Origin: Pseudomonas fluorescens
GTDB taxonomy: Bacteria; Pseudomonadota; Gammaproteobacteria; Pseudomonadales; Pseudomonadaceae
Assembly (NCBI RefSeq): GCF_004683905.1
Contig: NZ_CP038438.1
Coordinates: 1,798,001 to 1,862,000 of the forward strand
Length of the DNA stretch: 64,000 nt
Direction of reading: 5' to 3'
This document shows positions 1-7,627 of this stretch, one piece after another (the first letter of the stretch is position 1; every line of letters starts with the position of its first letter). The notes under the pieces were generated by a model. It saw only the letters and a program-made list of their open reading frames with translations. It did no database searches and had not been told where the DNA came from. The position numbers and the translations under genes are program-made.

Positions 1-744
1 TCTGAAATATATATCGGTATGCGCCATTTGATGGGGGCGAAAAGTTGGGAGCCAGCGAGCCGCTATGAATTTCAGTCTCGACTGATTTTTGAAGATGGCT
101 GGAGTGTGGCACAGGTTGCTGATCGCTTTGGACGTAAAAAATCGGAAGTGCTGCGCGATCTGAAAGCGCACGTGTTGTATAAAGATTTTCTGGCTTTTGA
201 AAAGAGATCTTCAGTAAAACACACATTGACCTATAACGCATTCTCAGAGGCGGCAAGAGCACCTGCGATATCTAGGTGGTTAGGCTGGTCTGAAAAAGAC
301 ATGAGCTATGTTAATAGCGCTAGTGAAGATGTGTTTTTTCACTATCTATTGAACAAGCTGGCTGTGGAGACAAATAATCTCGAAGATCAAGAGGATAGTG
401 GCGGTACAGAAGTTTCGGCAGAGATGGCAGTTCGTCGTCTTCGTGAAATGTTGAAGCTCGAAGACAGTTCGGTATTAGAAGCTTTAGCTGATCGTGACTT
501 TCGGTCGGCGGAAATATTTTTTGAGGAGAGGAAAGAAGGAGAGCTTTCCAAGAAAATCGCAATGTTCATCAGGACATTGAAGAGGACTCCTACGGATGAT
601 TTAATAGAGTCGCCTGAAACTAAACAAAAACTCGAAGAATTGAAGGGCCAGGTTACAAGAATGTTAGCGGTGATCAATGCTTTGTCGGAGGTGCAGTCAC
701 AACTCCAAGGTTCATTGTCAGAGGTAAACAATGGCGCTGACTGA
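1..744 (+). CDS. ParB-like/HTH protein, 5' end outside window
   Basis: The reading frame is open from base 1, so the 241 residues counted from the ATG at 19 are probably only the C-terminal part of a longer protein. What is visible is a short segment (IYIGMRHLMGAKSW) resembling the end of a ParB/sulfiredoxin-type nuclease domain, then a helix-turn-helix-like segment (WSVAQVADRFGRKKSEVL, about residues 29-46 from the ATG), a middle region of unknown fold, and a charged probable coiled coil at about 195-230. The arrangement recalls ParB/RepB/Spo0J-family proteins, but the diagnostic N-terminal box is off the window. Its 3' end overlaps the nuclease gene by 14 bases, so the two are probably translationally coupled. 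The codon use is visibly AT-richer than that of the neighbours, which suggests horizontal transfer. A plain HTH regulator is the alternative. Confidence 0.55.
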   Translation, partial: SEIYIGMRHLMGAKSWEPASRYEFQSRLIFEDGWSVAQVADRFGRKKSEVLRDLKAHVLYKDFLAFEKRSSVKHTLTYNAFSEAARAPAISRWLGWSEKDMSYVNSASEDVFFHYLLNKLAVETNNLEDQEDSGGTEVSAEMAVRRLREMLKLEDSSVLEALADRDFRSAEIFFEERKEGELSKKIAMFIRTLKRTPTDDLIESPETKQKLEELKGQVTRMLAVINALSEVQSQLQGSLSEVNNGAD

Positions 745-1678
745 AGCAGAGATTTCCGTTGTCGTTAAAGCAGCAAAAAAATTGGCTATCGATGCACCAG
801 AAGTTTCAGTTGAAAGTTTTTACGGAAGTGAGCTTAACCTGAGTCCGGTGCAGTTGGCGGCAGCGTTTCCCGATCCTGATCCCGGCGGAGAAGTGGCAAT
901 TGCAGTCAGTCATCTTTCTCTCGCGCGTGAGCAAATATTGCGAGATAAGTGTGAGGTTGCAGAGTTTGTAGTTTACTCGGGGGTTAATGGTAATAGTGTT
1001 ATTTCCGGGCTCTGTACTTATCTTTCTAGGGTGCAATTGTCTAGTTCGTATCCTTCTGATTTTTTAGAGCGTATAAAAAAACATAAGAATATAAGGGCGG
1101 CACTGCTTAATATTGATAAGGGGCATGATCTCGAGGTCGTTGCGGCAGCCATTCTATCTGAAGCTTGTTTTTTTGGGGCTGCCACGAAGGGGTCTGGAGA
1201 CCAAGGTGTGGATGCGATTGCCTGGAATCATCTCGTGGATATCGAGGAAGCTTTTTCGCATGGAACAGTAGGGGGAGGGTTGGTTAGAGCCGGTCAAAAG
1301 GTAATGATTGTCGCATCCTCCAAGGCTGCCATTAATAGCAATTTTGATAATCCAAAGGTTATTAATCCTGCTCATATTAGGGAGTTGATTGGCGGGTGGC
1401 TGATTCAAAGAAGTGAAAGTGGGAATTGGCGGGAGTTTGGTATTCAGATGTTGACGCCGCTTCAGTTGGTTCTAGTAACAACGTACCGTCTTAGTCCCGC
1501 TTCTAAAGATGAGTGTCAGAAGTTGGGTGTACAGGTTTGGGGTATTGCTGAGTTAATCTATTTAATTTGCAGATATGCACCATCGTCAGTCTTTCAGCGA
1601 GGTGGGAAGTTTGTTTTTTCTCCAGCTAAATTTAATGAGTGGTGGCAGGCTAAGTCGCATTCGCGAGTTAGCCCTTAA
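731..1678 (+). CDS. Mrr-like PD-(D/E)XK restriction endonuclease family protein
   Basis: This 315-residue protein has the signature order of an Mrr-type nuclease in its second half. An acidic residue is followed by a hydrophobic helix (DLEVVAAAIL, around 133-142). Next come GSGDQGVDAIAW (154-165, metal-binding Asp) and a strand ending in a lysine (VMIVASSK, Lys198), then a terminal VLVTTYRLSPAS...GIAELI segment like the end of Mrr domains. The usual Gln/Glu two residues before the catalytic Lys is Ser here, so activity is not certain. The N-terminal half (1-125) matches nothing I recognise and may be the recognition or partner-binding part. The start at 731 follows GAGG at 721 and lies inside the upstream ParB-like gene. 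Family knowledge points to DNA cleavage in phage or plasmid restriction; the specific role is inferred. Confidence 0.65.
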   Translation: MALTEAEISVVVKAAKKLAIDAPEVSVESFYGSELNLSPVQLAAAFPDPDPGGEVAIAVSHLSLAREQILRDKCEVAEFVVYSGVNGNSVISGLCTYLSRVQLSSSYPSDFLERIKKHKNIRAALLNIDKGHDLEVVAAAILSEACFFGAATKGSGDQGVDAIAWNHLVDIEEAFSHGTVGGGLVRAGQKVMIVASSKAAINSNFDNPKVINPAHIRELIGGWLIQRSESGNWREFGIQMLTPLQLVLVTTYRLSPASKDECQKLGVQVWGIAELIYLICRYAPSSVFQRGGKFVFSPAKFNEWWQAKSHSRVSP

Positions 1679-1686
1679 TTAGGAGC

Positions 1687-1720
1687 AAGGCGACCTTTTC
1701 AGGTCGCCTTTTTCGTTTTG
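1687..1720 (+). terminator. Rho-independent terminator of the ParB-like/nuclease pair
   Basis: Perfect 9-bp stem AAGGCGACC/GGTCGCCTT with a 6-base loop, followed by TTTCGTTTT. It sits 9 bases after the nuclease stop and closes the accessory unit before the convergent sulfate-binding gene. Confidence 0.85.
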
Positions 1721-1728
1721 CTCAAGCC

Positions 1729-2727
1729 TTACTGGCCGGTATAGATCTGATCAAAGATCCCGCCATCATTGAAGTGGGTCTTCTGCACCGAACGCCAGTC
1801 GCCGAAGGTTTTCTCCACCGACAGGAAATCGACTTTCGGGAAACGGTCGGTGTACTTCGCCAGCACTGCCGGGTCCCGTGGACGCAGGTAGTTGGCGGCG
1901 GCGATTTCCTGACCTTCCGGCGACCACAGGTATTTCAGGTATTCATCGGCGGCGGCGCGGGTGCCTTTTTTGTCGACCACTTTGTCGACCACCGACACCG
2001 GTGGTTCGGCCTCGGCGGAGACGCTTGGGTAGATCACCTCGAACTGATCGCGACCGAACTCGCGAGCGATCATCTCGGCTTCGTTCTCGAAGGTGACCAG
2101 CACGTCGCCGATCTGGTTGGTCATGAACGTGGTGGTCGCGGCGCGGCCACCGGTATCGAGCACTGGCGCTTGCTTGAACAGTTTGCCGACGAAGTCCTTG
2201 GCCTTGTTCTCGTCACCGCCATTTTTCAGCACGTAGCCCCAGGCCGAGAGGTAGGTGTAGCGGCCGTTGCCCGAAGTTTTCGGGTTCGGCACGATCACTT
2301 GCACGCCGTCCTTGAGCAGGTCCGGCCAGTCTTTCAGGGCTTTCGGGTTGCCTTTGCGGACGATGAACACGGTGGCCGAGGTGAACGGTGCGCTGTTGTT
2401 CGGCAGGCGGCTGACCCAGTTTTCCGGCACCAGTTTGCCGTTGTCGGCGAGGGCGTTGATGTCGGTCGCCATGTTCATGGTGATGACGTCAGCCGGCAGG
2501 CCGTCGATCACCGAACGCGCCTGCTTGCTCGAACCGCCGAAGGACATTTGCACGGTGATGTTTTCGTTGTGCTCGGCCTGCCAGTGTTTCTGGAACGCAG
2601 TGTTGTAATCCTTGTAGAAATCGCGCATCACGTCATAGGAGACGTTGAGCAGGGTCGGTGCGGCTTGAGCCACGCTGCCAAAGGCAAGACCGGCGGCGAG
2701 AAGTGAGGCGCCAAAGAGTTTTTTCAC
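1729..2727 (-). CDS. sbp: Periplasmic sulfate-binding protein of the sulfate ABC transporter
   Basis: This 332-residue solute-binding protein delivers sulfate or thiosulfate to the CysTWA permease. A Sec signal peptide (1-22, ending SVAQA|APTLL) precedes the mature start LLNVSYDVMRDFYKDYN, typical of Sbp/CysP. Family-typical segments follow: FGGSSKQARSVIDGLPADV, VPNPKTSGNGRY, and the C-terminal YLRPRDPAVLAKY. In Pseudomonas the order is usually sbp-cysT-cysW-cysA in one direction. Here the bases just downstream (lower coordinates) hold the oppositely oriented ParB-like/nuclease pair, so cysTWA are either further left or displaced. Control by CysB is expected from the family but no site could be assigned. 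Confidence 0.93.
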   Translation of the reverse strand: MKKLFGASLLAAGLAFGSVAQAAPTLLNVSYDVMRDFYKDYNTAFQKHWQAEHNENITVQMSFGGSSKQARSVIDGLPADVITMNMATDINALADNGKLVPENWVSRLPNNSAPFTSATVFIVRKGNPKALKDWPDLLKDGVQVIVPNPKTSGNGRYTYLSAWGYVLKNGGDENKAKDFVGKLFKQAPVLDTGGRAATTTFMTNQIGDVLVTFENEAEMIAREFGRDQFEVIYPSVSAEAEPPVSVVDKVVDKKGTRAAADEYLKYLWSPEGQEIAAANYLRPRDPAVLAKYTDRFPKVDFLSVEKTFGDWRSVQKTHFNDGGIFDQIYTGQ

Positions 2728-2782
2728 TGCGCATTCCTTGTTGTGTCGGTGATAACGGTCGGGGGTGATACCGTTTTGCCAG

Positions 2783-2808
2783 CGACTATAGCCGGGCTGG
2801 CATAGTCG
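2783..2808. promoter_or_regulatory. Dyad in the sbp upstream region
   Basis: An imperfect palindrome, CGACTATAGCC / GGCATAGTCG around a short centre, lies 56 bases upstream of the sbp start and 25 bases beyond the end of the channel gene. It could be an operator for sbp or part of a transcript end for the channel gene. No T-run follows it on the minus strand, which favours the operator. Confidence 0.35.
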
Positions 2809-2832
2809 TTTAAAGATTAAAAAGCTCTGTGC

Positions 2833-3657
2833 TTATTCCACTTTCTTAAACAGCTGACTGCCGCACCGCGAGCAAAATGCTGCGTTCTGTTCATGGCTGT
2901 TTTTCTTGCACACCGGGCAGTCATGTTGCAGCTGTTCGCCGCGCATGGCGTTGGCCAGTTCCGCCGTGAAAATCCCGGTGGGCACGGCGATGATCGAGTA
3001 ACCGGTGATCATCACCAGCGACGAAATCACCTGGCCCAGCGGGGTCTTCGGCACGATGTCGCCGAAGCCGACGGTGGTCAACGTCACAATAGCCCAATAG
3101 ATGCCTTTGGGGATGCTGGTGAAGCCATGTTCCGGGCCTTCGATCACGTACATCAGGGTGCCGAACACCGTCACCAGGGTGCAGACGCTGACCAGAAACA
3201 CCACGATCTTCTGCTTGCTGCCGCGCAGCGCCGACATCAGATAGTTGGCTTGCTTGAGGTACGGGCTGAGCTTGAGCACGCGGAAGATCCGCAGCATCCG
3301 GATGATGCGGATGATCAGCAGGTACTGCGCATCGCTGTAATACAGCGCCAGAATTCCGGGCACGATCGCCAGCAGATCCACCAGTCCGTAGAAGCTGAAA
3401 GCGTAGCGCAACGGTTTCGGTGAGCAATACAGGCGCAGGATGTATTCACCGAGAAAAATGACGGTGAAACCCCACTCGATGTAGGCCAGCACATCGGCGT
3501 AGTTCTGGTGAATGCTGTCGATGCTGTCGAGCATCACCACCACCAGGCTGGCAAGGATGATCAACAGCAAGGTGCCGTCGAAGCGCCGCCCGGCGAGGGT
3601 GTCGCTCTGGAAAATCATCACGTAAAGCCGTTCGCGCCAACTGTTGCTGCTGTCCAT
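2833..3657 (-). CDS. Voltage-gated-type K+ channel with C-terminal zinc ribbon
   Basis: This 274-residue inner-membrane protein has a six-helix ion-channel layout. S1-S3 lie at about 28-105. An S4-like segment with repeated arginines (IRIIRMLRIFRVLKL, 116-130) precedes S5 (about 150-172). A pore loop carries the K+ selectivity filter TVGFGD (195-200), followed by S6 (about 207-232). The tail ends in CPVC (247-250) and CSRC (262-265), a two-knuckle zinc ribbon that classical Kch/KvAP channels lack. The role is probably K+ flux or membrane-potential control. The zinc ribbon may bind metal or a partner, which is inference. It is co-directional with the upstream urea transporter (21-base gap) and possibly co-transcribed with it. 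Confidence 0.88.
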   Translation of the reverse strand: MDSSNSWRERLYVMIFQSDTLAGRRFDGTLLLIILASLVVVMLDSIDSIHQNYADVLAYIEWGFTVIFLGEYILRLYCSPKPLRYAFSFYGLVDLLAIVPGILALYYSDAQYLLIIRIIRMLRIFRVLKLSPYLKQANYLMSALRGSKQKIVVFLVSVCTLVTVFGTLMYVIEGPEHGFTSIPKGIYWAIVTLTTVGFGDIVPKTPLGQVISSLVMITGYSIIAVPTGIFTAELANAMRGEQLQHDCPVCKKNSHEQNAAFCSRCGSQLFKKVE

Positions 3658-3678
3658 GGATAACGCCTGAATTGAAGA

Positions 3679-4593
3679 TCAGCGCAGCCTAGGTTGATTG
3701 TCCCCCTGTGCGCAAGGCGTGGCGTCGACGGCCGCTTTACCGAGCATCTGGATCCCGGCGCGGATCAGCCAGCCGGCGAGGATGAACGGCGCGGTCAGCA
3801 TCGCCAGACCGAGAGCGGCGAACAGCGGGGTGACCAGCAGCGCAAGGACGATGCCCAGCAGCGGCAGCCACGGTTGCTGGCGCTGCGCACTGAAGGCGAG
3901 GGCGGCGAGTACCGCGTTGTAACTGCCCAGTCCCAGCAATGCCGCGCCGGTTTCGTGGTGCAACAGACTGGACGCAAGGCCGATGGCTGACGCGAACAAT
4001 GCCCAGCAAAAGGCGCGGCGATCAGCGATCAACAAGCCGATGCCGATCAATGCGCCGGCCAGCGGATGCTCGAGGAACATCACCTGACCCAATCCACGCA
4101 GTCCTGCGGCGAGCAGGTTCAGCGTGTTCATCTCGATGTGCGCCGTCGGCGCGGATGGCTCGGCGAACAGCAACAGGATCCAGCCGATGGCCACGAATGG
4201 CGAGGTGTAGGCCGGTATCGATCGACTGCGGTAAACGTGTTTGAGCCATTGCTGAGTGAGCATCGCACTGACGCCGCCAGCCGCCAGAATCAGCGGCGGC
4301 AGCAGCGGTGACCAGGGGAAATACAGACTCAGTAACAAGCCGAGCAGCACGCCGTTGTAGCTGAACAAACCGGCCTGACGATCAGCCTTGGCATAGTTAC
4401 GTCGCTGTGCAGTGAGCAATCCAGCGACCGCCCCGAGCAGCGCGCCGGCAAACAGCACCGGCGCAGTGAGCAGGATCGCCAGCAGGCACAACAGGCCGCA
4501 TAGCGGGTGGCGCTGAAGGAATATCTGACTGAAACCGTTGAGCAAAGCCTCGGCCCAGTCGGGGCAGTGGGTGTTGAAATGATTGGCAGGCAT
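3679..4593 (-). CDS. Urea transporter (UT-B family)
   Basis: This 304-residue, very hydrophobic protein fits the UT fold, in which two homologous halves form a urea channel. The first half has LFSYNGVLLGL (76-86) and IPAYTSPF (126-133), a version of the family LPxxTxPF motif. The second half repeats the pattern with SYNAVLAALAF and a degenerate LAMLTAPF near 262-270. Ten or so membrane helices are visible. It probably allows facilitated urea entry as a nitrogen source. No urease genes are present in the window. The downstream neighbour is the K+ channel, 21 bases away. Confidence 0.85.
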   Translation of the reverse strand: MPANHFNTHCPDWAEALLNGFSQIFLQRHPLCGLLCLLAILLTAPVLFAGALLGAVAGLLTAQRRNYAKADRQAGLFSYNGVLLGLLLSLYFPWSPLLPPLILAAGGVSAMLTQQWLKHVYRSRSIPAYTSPFVAIGWILLLFAEPSAPTAHIEMNTLNLLAAGLRGLGQVMFLEHPLAGALIGIGLLIADRRAFCWALFASAIGLASSLLHHETGAALLGLGSYNAVLAALAFSAQRQQPWLPLLGIVLALLVTPLFAALGLAMLTAPFILAGWLIRAGIQMLGKAAVDATPCAQGDNQPRLR

Positions 4594-4638
4594 GTTGAAA
4601 AAATCTGGGCAGTTGGAAAATCAAAAGGTCTTGCTTAC

Positions 4639-4778
4639 CTGTGGTGAGGGGATTTATCCCCGATGGGCTGCGAAGCGGCCCCCAATCGGGGAGTGCGGTT
4701 TTTCTGTGAAAACCGTCACTCTCTTGAAAGCGGTGACTGCTGCGCAGTCAATCGGGGATGAATCCCCTCACCACAGGG
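4639..4778. repeat. Paired inverted repeat, family c (GTGAGGGGATTTATCCCCG)
   Basis: Two inverted arms, about GTGGTGAGGGGATTTATCCC and its complement, flank roughly 90 bases that include smaller hairpins. The same arms recur at 36683-36815, so this is a dispersed intergenic element rather than a private terminator. It lies between the ends/starts of the urea transporter and pyk and could also stabilise or end the pyk transcript. Confidence 0.75.
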
Positions 4779-4792
4779 TTCAGTCGCAATCG

Positions 4793-6208
4793 TCAGATCA
4801 ATGTTTCGATCCGCAGTGAGTTAGTCGATCCCGGCTGCCCGAACGGCACCCCGGCAGTGATCAGCAACGTATCGCCACGCTCGGCCATGCCTTGCGCCTG
4901 GGCGATTTCCAGCGCGGTCGAACACACTTCATCGACCTGACGCAGGCGATCGTTGACCACCGAGTGAATGCCCCACGCCACGCTCAAACGCCGCGCGGTC
5001 TGCAGGTTCGGCGTCAGGTTGAGGATCGGCGCTTTCGGCCGCTCCCGCGCCGCACGTAATGTCGAGGCGCCCGATTCGCTGTAGTTGACCAGCACCGCCA
5101 CCGGCAGCACGTTGCTGATGCGGCGGATCGCGCAACTGATCGCATCGGACACCGTCGCCTCGGCTTTCGGTCGGCTGACGTCGAGTTGAGTCTGATAGTC
5201 CGGACCGTTCTCAACCTGACGAATGATCTTGCTCATCATCTGCACCGCTTCCAGCGGGTATTCGCCGGACGCGGTTTCGGCCGAGAGCATCACTGCATCC
5301 GCGCCTTCAGCCACAGCGTTGGCCACGTCAGTGACTTCAGCACGGGTCGGTGCCGGGGAGAAGCGCATCGATTCGAGCATCTGCGTCGCCACCACCACCG
5401 GTTTGCCGAGTTCACGGCAGGTTGTGATGATGTTTTTCTGGATCTGCGGCACGCTTTCCGCCGGCACTTCGACACCGAGATCGCCGCGAGCGACCATGAT
5501 CGCGTCGCTCAGCTCGGCGATTTCGCGCAGTTGTTCAACCGCCGACGGCTTCTCGATTTTCGCCATCAGGAACGCTTTGTCGCCGATCAGTTCGCGTGCT
5601 TCGAGGATGTCTTGCGGACGCTGCACGAACGACAGCGCCACCCAGTCCACGCCCAGTTCCAGGCCGAAGCTCAGGTCGCGGCGATCCTTGGCGGTCAGCG
5701 GGCTCAGTTCAAGTACCGCTTGCGGCACGTTCACCCCTTTGCGGTCGGACAGTTCGCCGCCGTTGAGCACGGTGGTGTCGATCGCGTCGGAGTATTTGCT
5801 GACCACGCGCAGGCGCAGTTTGCCGTCATCCAGCAGCAGATCCATGCCTGCTTCGAGCGCGGCGATGATCTCCGGATGCGGCAGGTTCACTCGGCGTTCA
5901 TCGCCGGGTGTCGCGTCCAGATCGAGGCGGAACGCCTGACCGCGATGCAGCTGCACCTTGCCGTCGGCGAACTTGCCGACGCGCAGTTTCGGCCCTTGCA
6001 GGTCCATCAGGATGCCCAGCGGGTAGTTGAGCTGGCGCTCGACTTCGCGGATCCACTGATAACGCTTGGCGTGGTCGGCGTGATCGCCGTGGCTGAAGTT
6101 CAGGCGGAAGATGTTGACCCCGGCCTCGACCAGTTCACGGATATCTTCGATGCCATCGACGGCAGGCCCGAGGGTGGCGAGGATTTTGACCTTTTTATCA
6201 GGCGTCAT
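4793..6208 (-). CDS. pyk: Pyruvate kinase
   Basis: This 471-residue enzyme converts phosphoenolpyruvate and ADP to pyruvate and ATP. Recognised segments are KILATLGPA (substrate/Arg-region start), FRLNFSHGDH, ILMDLQGPKLRVG, the catalytic lysine strand MAKIEKPSAVEQL, and the Mg/PEP site MVARGDLGVEV. Then come VVATQMLESM and MLSAETASGEYP, followed by the C-terminal regulatory domain. The length is normal for the family. The start overlaps the stop of the glycerate kinase gene by 4 bases (ATGA), so the two are coupled. In this operon it completes the route from glyoxylate through glycerate to pyruvate. A second pyruvate kinase elsewhere in the genome is usual for pseudomonads. Confidence 0.95.
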   Translation of the reverse strand: MTPDKKVKILATLGPAVDGIEDIRELVEAGVNIFRLNFSHGDHADHAKRYQWIREVERQLNYPLGILMDLQGPKLRVGKFADGKVQLHRGQAFRLDLDATPGDERRVNLPHPEIIAALEAGMDLLLDDGKLRLRVVSKYSDAIDTTVLNGGELSDRKGVNVPQAVLELSPLTAKDRRDLSFGLELGVDWVALSFVQRPQDILEARELIGDKAFLMAKIEKPSAVEQLREIAELSDAIMVARGDLGVEVPAESVPQIQKNIITTCRELGKPVVVATQMLESMRFSPAPTRAEVTDVANAVAEGADAVMLSAETASGEYPLEAVQMMSKIIRQVENGPDYQTQLDVSRPKAEATVSDAISCAIRRISNVLPVAVLVNYSESGASTLRAARERPKAPILNLTPNLQTARRLSVAWGIHSVVNDRLRQVDEVCSTALEIAQAQGMAERGDTLLITAGVPFGQPGSTNSLRIETLI

Positions 6209-7479
6209 GATTTGCAGTTCTCAAGGATCAGGATGGCGCGGAAGTCGTTGACGTTGGTGCGGGTCGGCTCGGTGACGATCAGCGCATCGAGCGCCTCGAA
6301 GTAGCCGTAACCGTTGTTGTTATCCAGCTCGTCGCTGGCGCTCAGGCCCAGAGCGGCGGCGCGGGCGTAGCTGTCCGGGGTCATGATCGCGCCGGCGTTG
6401 TCTTCCGAGCCGTCGATGCCGTCGGTGTCACCGGCCAGCGCATAAACGCCGGGCTGGCCCTTGAGGCTGTCGGTCAGGCTCAGGAGGAATTCGGCGTTGC
6501 GTCCGCCACGGCCATTGCCGCGCACGGTCACGGTAGTTTCGCCGCCGGACAGAATCACGCACGGCGCTGCCAGTGGCTGCCCGTGATTGATGATCTGCCG
6601 GGCGATGCCGGCGTGGACCTTCGCCACTTCGCGGGATTCACCTTCGAGGTCGCCAAGGATCAGCGTGCTGAAACCGGCCTGGCGGCATTTCACTGCCGCT
6701 GCATCCAGCGATTGCTGCGGGCGGGCGATCAACTGGAAATGGCTGCGAGCGAGGCTCGGATCACCGGGTTTGACCGTTTCCGATTCCGGGCTTTGCAGCC
6801 AGTTGCGCACCGTCGCCGGGACTTCAATGTTGTAGCGCTTGAGGATCGCCAGCGCTTCGGCCGAAGTGCTCGGGTCGGCCACGGTCGGGCCGGAAGCGAT
6901 CACCGTGGCGAGGTCGCCCGGTACATCGGAAATTGCGTAGGTGTAGACGGTGGCAGGCCAGCAAGCCTTGCCGAGGCGGCCGCCCTTGATCGCCGAGAGG
7001 TGCTTGCGCACGCAGTTCATCTCGCCGATGGTCGCGCCGGATTTGAGCAGGGCTTTGTTGATCGACTGCTTGTCGGCCAGGGTGATGCCTTCGGCTGGCA
7101 GCGCGAGCAGGGCTGAACCGCCGCCGGAGAGCAGGAAGATCACGCGGTCGTCTTCAGTCAGATTGCTGACCAGTTCCAGCACGCGTTTGGCCACGGCCAG
7201 ACCGGCAGCGTCCGGTACCGGATGCGCGGCTTCGACCACTTCGATTTTTTCGCACGGAGCGCCGTGACCGTAACGGGTCACCACCAGACCGGATACTTCA
7301 CCCTGCCAGCAGCGCTCGACCACCTGGGCCATGGCAGCTGCGGCTTTGCCGGCACCGATGACGATCACCCGACCCGTGCGATCGGCAGGCAGATGGGCTT
7401 CGAGGACTTGGTTCGGATGGGCCGCGTCGATGGCTGTGGCAAACAGCTCGCGCAGCAGTTGTTGCGGATCGACCGACAT
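6205..7479 (-). CDS. ttuD: Glycerate 2-kinase / hydroxypyruvate reductase-type MOFRL protein
   Basis: This 424-residue cytoplasmic protein belongs to the GckA/TtuD family (DUF4147 plus a C-terminal MOFRL domain). Visible features are the N-terminal Rossmann-like IVIGAGKAAAAMAQ, the glycine-rich FLLSGGGSALLALP, and the MOFRL segment GGETTVTVRGNGRGGRN near residue 305. Many databases call this family hydroxypyruvate reductase. Its sequence and its place between tartronate-semialdehyde reductase and pyruvate kinase fit glycerate 2-kinase, which makes 2-phosphoglycerate. It overlaps pyk by 4 bases. The gap to glxR (148 bases) holds a REP pair. Confidence 0.88.
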   Translation of the reverse strand: MSVDPQQLLRELFATAIDAAHPNQVLEAHLPADRTGRVIVIGAGKAAAAMAQVVERCWQGEVSGLVVTRYGHGAPCEKIEVVEAAHPVPDAAGLAVAKRVLELVSNLTEDDRVIFLLSGGGSALLALPAEGITLADKQSINKALLKSGATIGEMNCVRKHLSAIKGGRLGKACWPATVYTYAISDVPGDLATVIASGPTVADPSTSAEALAILKRYNIEVPATVRNWLQSPESETVKPGDPSLARSHFQLIARPQQSLDAAAVKCRQAGFSTLILGDLEGESREVAKVHAGIARQIINHGQPLAAPCVILSGGETTVTVRGNGRGGRNAEFLLSLTDSLKGQPGVYALAGDTDGIDGSEDNAGAIMTPDSYARAAALGLSASDELDNNNGYGYFEALDALIVTEPTRTNVNDFRAILILENCKS

Positions 7480-7526
7480 GGCGGGCTCCCGGAATTCTTG
7501 TTATTCGAAAGGGCAACTCGGATCTT

Positions 7527-7613
7527 TGTAGGAGTGAGCCTGCTCGCGATTCAGGCGGCGCGGTGTATCAGGTACACCGAGATGAATTCATCGCGAGCAG
7601 GCTCACTCCTACA
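7527..7613. repeat. REP pair, family a, between glxR and ttuD
   Basis: Two inverted copies of GGAGTGAGCCTGCTCGCGAT with a TGTA/TACA end face each other across about 40 bases. The motif is identical to that flanking the transposase at 12351-12809. It lies inside the glyoxylate operon and may act as an mRNA-stabilising or attenuating hairpin. Confidence 0.9.
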
Positions 7614-7627
7614 GGTTTGATGAAGGC

